Assembly: GCA_026982035.1 (NCBI GenBank)
Contig: JALSHW010000049.1
Span: 1-5,244 of the forward strand
Length of the DNA: 5,244 nt
Reading direction: 5' to 3'
From: Phycisphaerales bacterium
Lineage (GTDB): Bacteria > Planctomycetota > Phycisphaerae > Phycisphaerales > UBA1924
The notes beneath the pieces were generated by a model, which saw only the letters and a list, made by a program, of their open reading frames with translations, was not told where the DNA came from and did not search any database. Shown here one piece after another: positions 4,641-5,244 of the stretch. Both the position numbers and the translations under genes were made by a program. Positions within the stretch are counted from its first letter, which is position 1. Each line of letters begins with the position of its first letter.

Positions 4641-5244
4641 GTGGGGGTTGGGAGGCGCGGATGAAGCGGTCGATTTGTTTGATGACGAAGTTTTTGTGGT
4701 CGGCTGATTGGGTGAAGTCGAAGGCGAGGCCTGCGTAGGTGTTTTGTTGGGAGTCGAGGTGTGTGTGGGCCATTCGTGCAACCATGACCAGGGGGGCTGG
4801 TACGGCGGGGAGGAGGTTGATGGAGAGCCAGAAGAGATGTACGGCGTCGAGGTTTGCTCTGCTTTCTTTGTCAACGATGAGGCCTACGCCACCGCCACCG
4901 ATGTTGGCGAGTTTGGCTTCGAATCTTGGGCCGACCTCTGGGAGCATTTGGGGGTCGAAGGATGCGGCGGCGGTGGTGCCTTGGTCTTTGAGTTGTTCGA
5001 TCATGAGGCGGTTTGCGATTTCGATGGGGCCTGCTGATGGGTGGTTGAGTAGGGGCCAGGCGTTGACGGTTGGGAGTTCGACGCGGGCTGTGGAGGTGCG
5101 ATCGAAGTTTCGGCGCATGCAGCGTTCAACTTTTTCGGGCATGGAGACTTGGAGGGTTTTGAACTTGCCGTTGTTGGTTCGTTGGTTGATGCTTGCGAGG
5201 GCTTTGGTGTGAAACATCCAGCGGTTTTGTCCGACTGAGAGGAT
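4624..5244 (-). CDS. YcgR-like PilZ domain protein (probable c-di-GMP receptor), N-terminus beyond window edge
   Basis: The 207 visible residues are open through the right edge. The Met at 5217 is probably internal: the frame continues upstream as ILSVGQNRW with no stop, and that text resembles the end of the N-terminal flagellar-brake (YcgR-N) domain. Numbering from the Met at 5217: RRNFDR at 35-40 gives the PilZ RxxxR arginines (R36, R40); NIGGGG at 105-110 matches the second motif (D/N)-x-S-x-x-G with Gly in place of Ser; YAGLAFDF (161-168) is the usual late strand; and VIKQIDRFIRASQ (178-190) is the closing helix. PilZ proteins bind cyclic di-GMP and alter motility or other outputs; YcgR-type proteins slow the flagellar motor. 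The gap between the two motifs is 64 residues, longer than usual. It is convergent with the propeller gene, with its TGA inside that gene's terminator. The family call is probable; actual c-di-GMP binding is uncertain because of the Ser-to-Gly change. Confidence 0.75.
   Translation of the reverse strand: MLSVGQNRWMFHTKALASINQRTNNGKFKTLQVSMPEKVERCMRRNFDRTSTARVELPTVNAWPLLNHPSAGPIEIANRLMIEQLKDQGTTAAASFDPQMLPEVGPRFEAKLANIGGGGVGLIVDKESRANLDAVHLFWLSINLLPAVPAPLVMVARMAHTHLDSQQNTYAGLAFDFTQSADHKNFVIKQIDRFIRASQPPQNKAA

Noticed and set aside
3941..4874. Minus-strand frames opposite the propeller gene
   Set aside because: These are Ser/Pro/Thr-rich shadows of the repeat-coding strand. One of them runs through the terminator and into the PilZ gene out of frame.
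5215..5217. ATG at 5217 as the true start of the PilZ gene
   Set aside because: The frame continues upstream to the edge without a stop, and the upstream residues fit the end of an N-terminal YcgR-like domain. No good Shine-Dalgarno precedes the ATG.

Overview
The window looks like chromosomal DNA from a planctomycete, most likely of the Phycisphaerae/Phycisphaerales group. The main evidence is the C-terminus of the gene at 3078-4553. It ends in a paired 'LADLDGNG..NFLDISAFL / DG.FNFLDVSAFL...GCP' module, the dockerin-like tail that I know from secreted Phycisphaerales proteins. A membrane-anchored RNase Y and a YcgR-like PilZ protein fit that setting but do not prove it. The assignment is inference; no rRNA or other taxonomic marker is present.

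Layout, left to right. (1) 1-1528, minus strand: RNase Y (rny), nearly complete, with its C-terminus cut by the left edge. It starts at a GTG with a well-placed GGAG. (2) 1529-1967: a divergent intergenic region of about 440 bp holding a candidate minus-strand promoter for rny (with a small dyad in its spacer), a strong 10-bp hairpin and a weak -10-like box for the rightward gene. (3) 1968-2858, plus strand: a putative lipoprotein with DUF4097-like beta-repeat sequence. (4) 2859-3077: an AT-rich gap with a good intrinsic terminator and a possible promoter. (5) 3078-4553, plus strand: a secreted protein made of seven FG-GAP-like repeats (a probable seven-bladed beta-propeller) and a C-terminal dockerin-like module. 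(6) 4554-4623: a short gap with a terminator hairpin that runs into the end of the convergent gene. (7) 4624-5244, minus strand: the C-terminal part of a YcgR/flagellar-brake-like PilZ protein, open through the right edge.

The genes do not form one operon. rny and the lipoprotein gene are divergent, the two plus-strand genes are separated by a terminator, and the PilZ gene is convergent. I see no shared pathway: RNA turnover at the membrane, two envelope or secreted proteins, and a probable c-di-GMP receptor. I found no mobile element, CRISPR array, tRNA or rRNA, and no convincing new multi-gene system. The most unusual large-scale signal is compositional. The plus strand is rich in G over C whichever strand is coding, so codon third positions differ sharply between the plus- and minus-strand genes, as expected from replication-strand bias.
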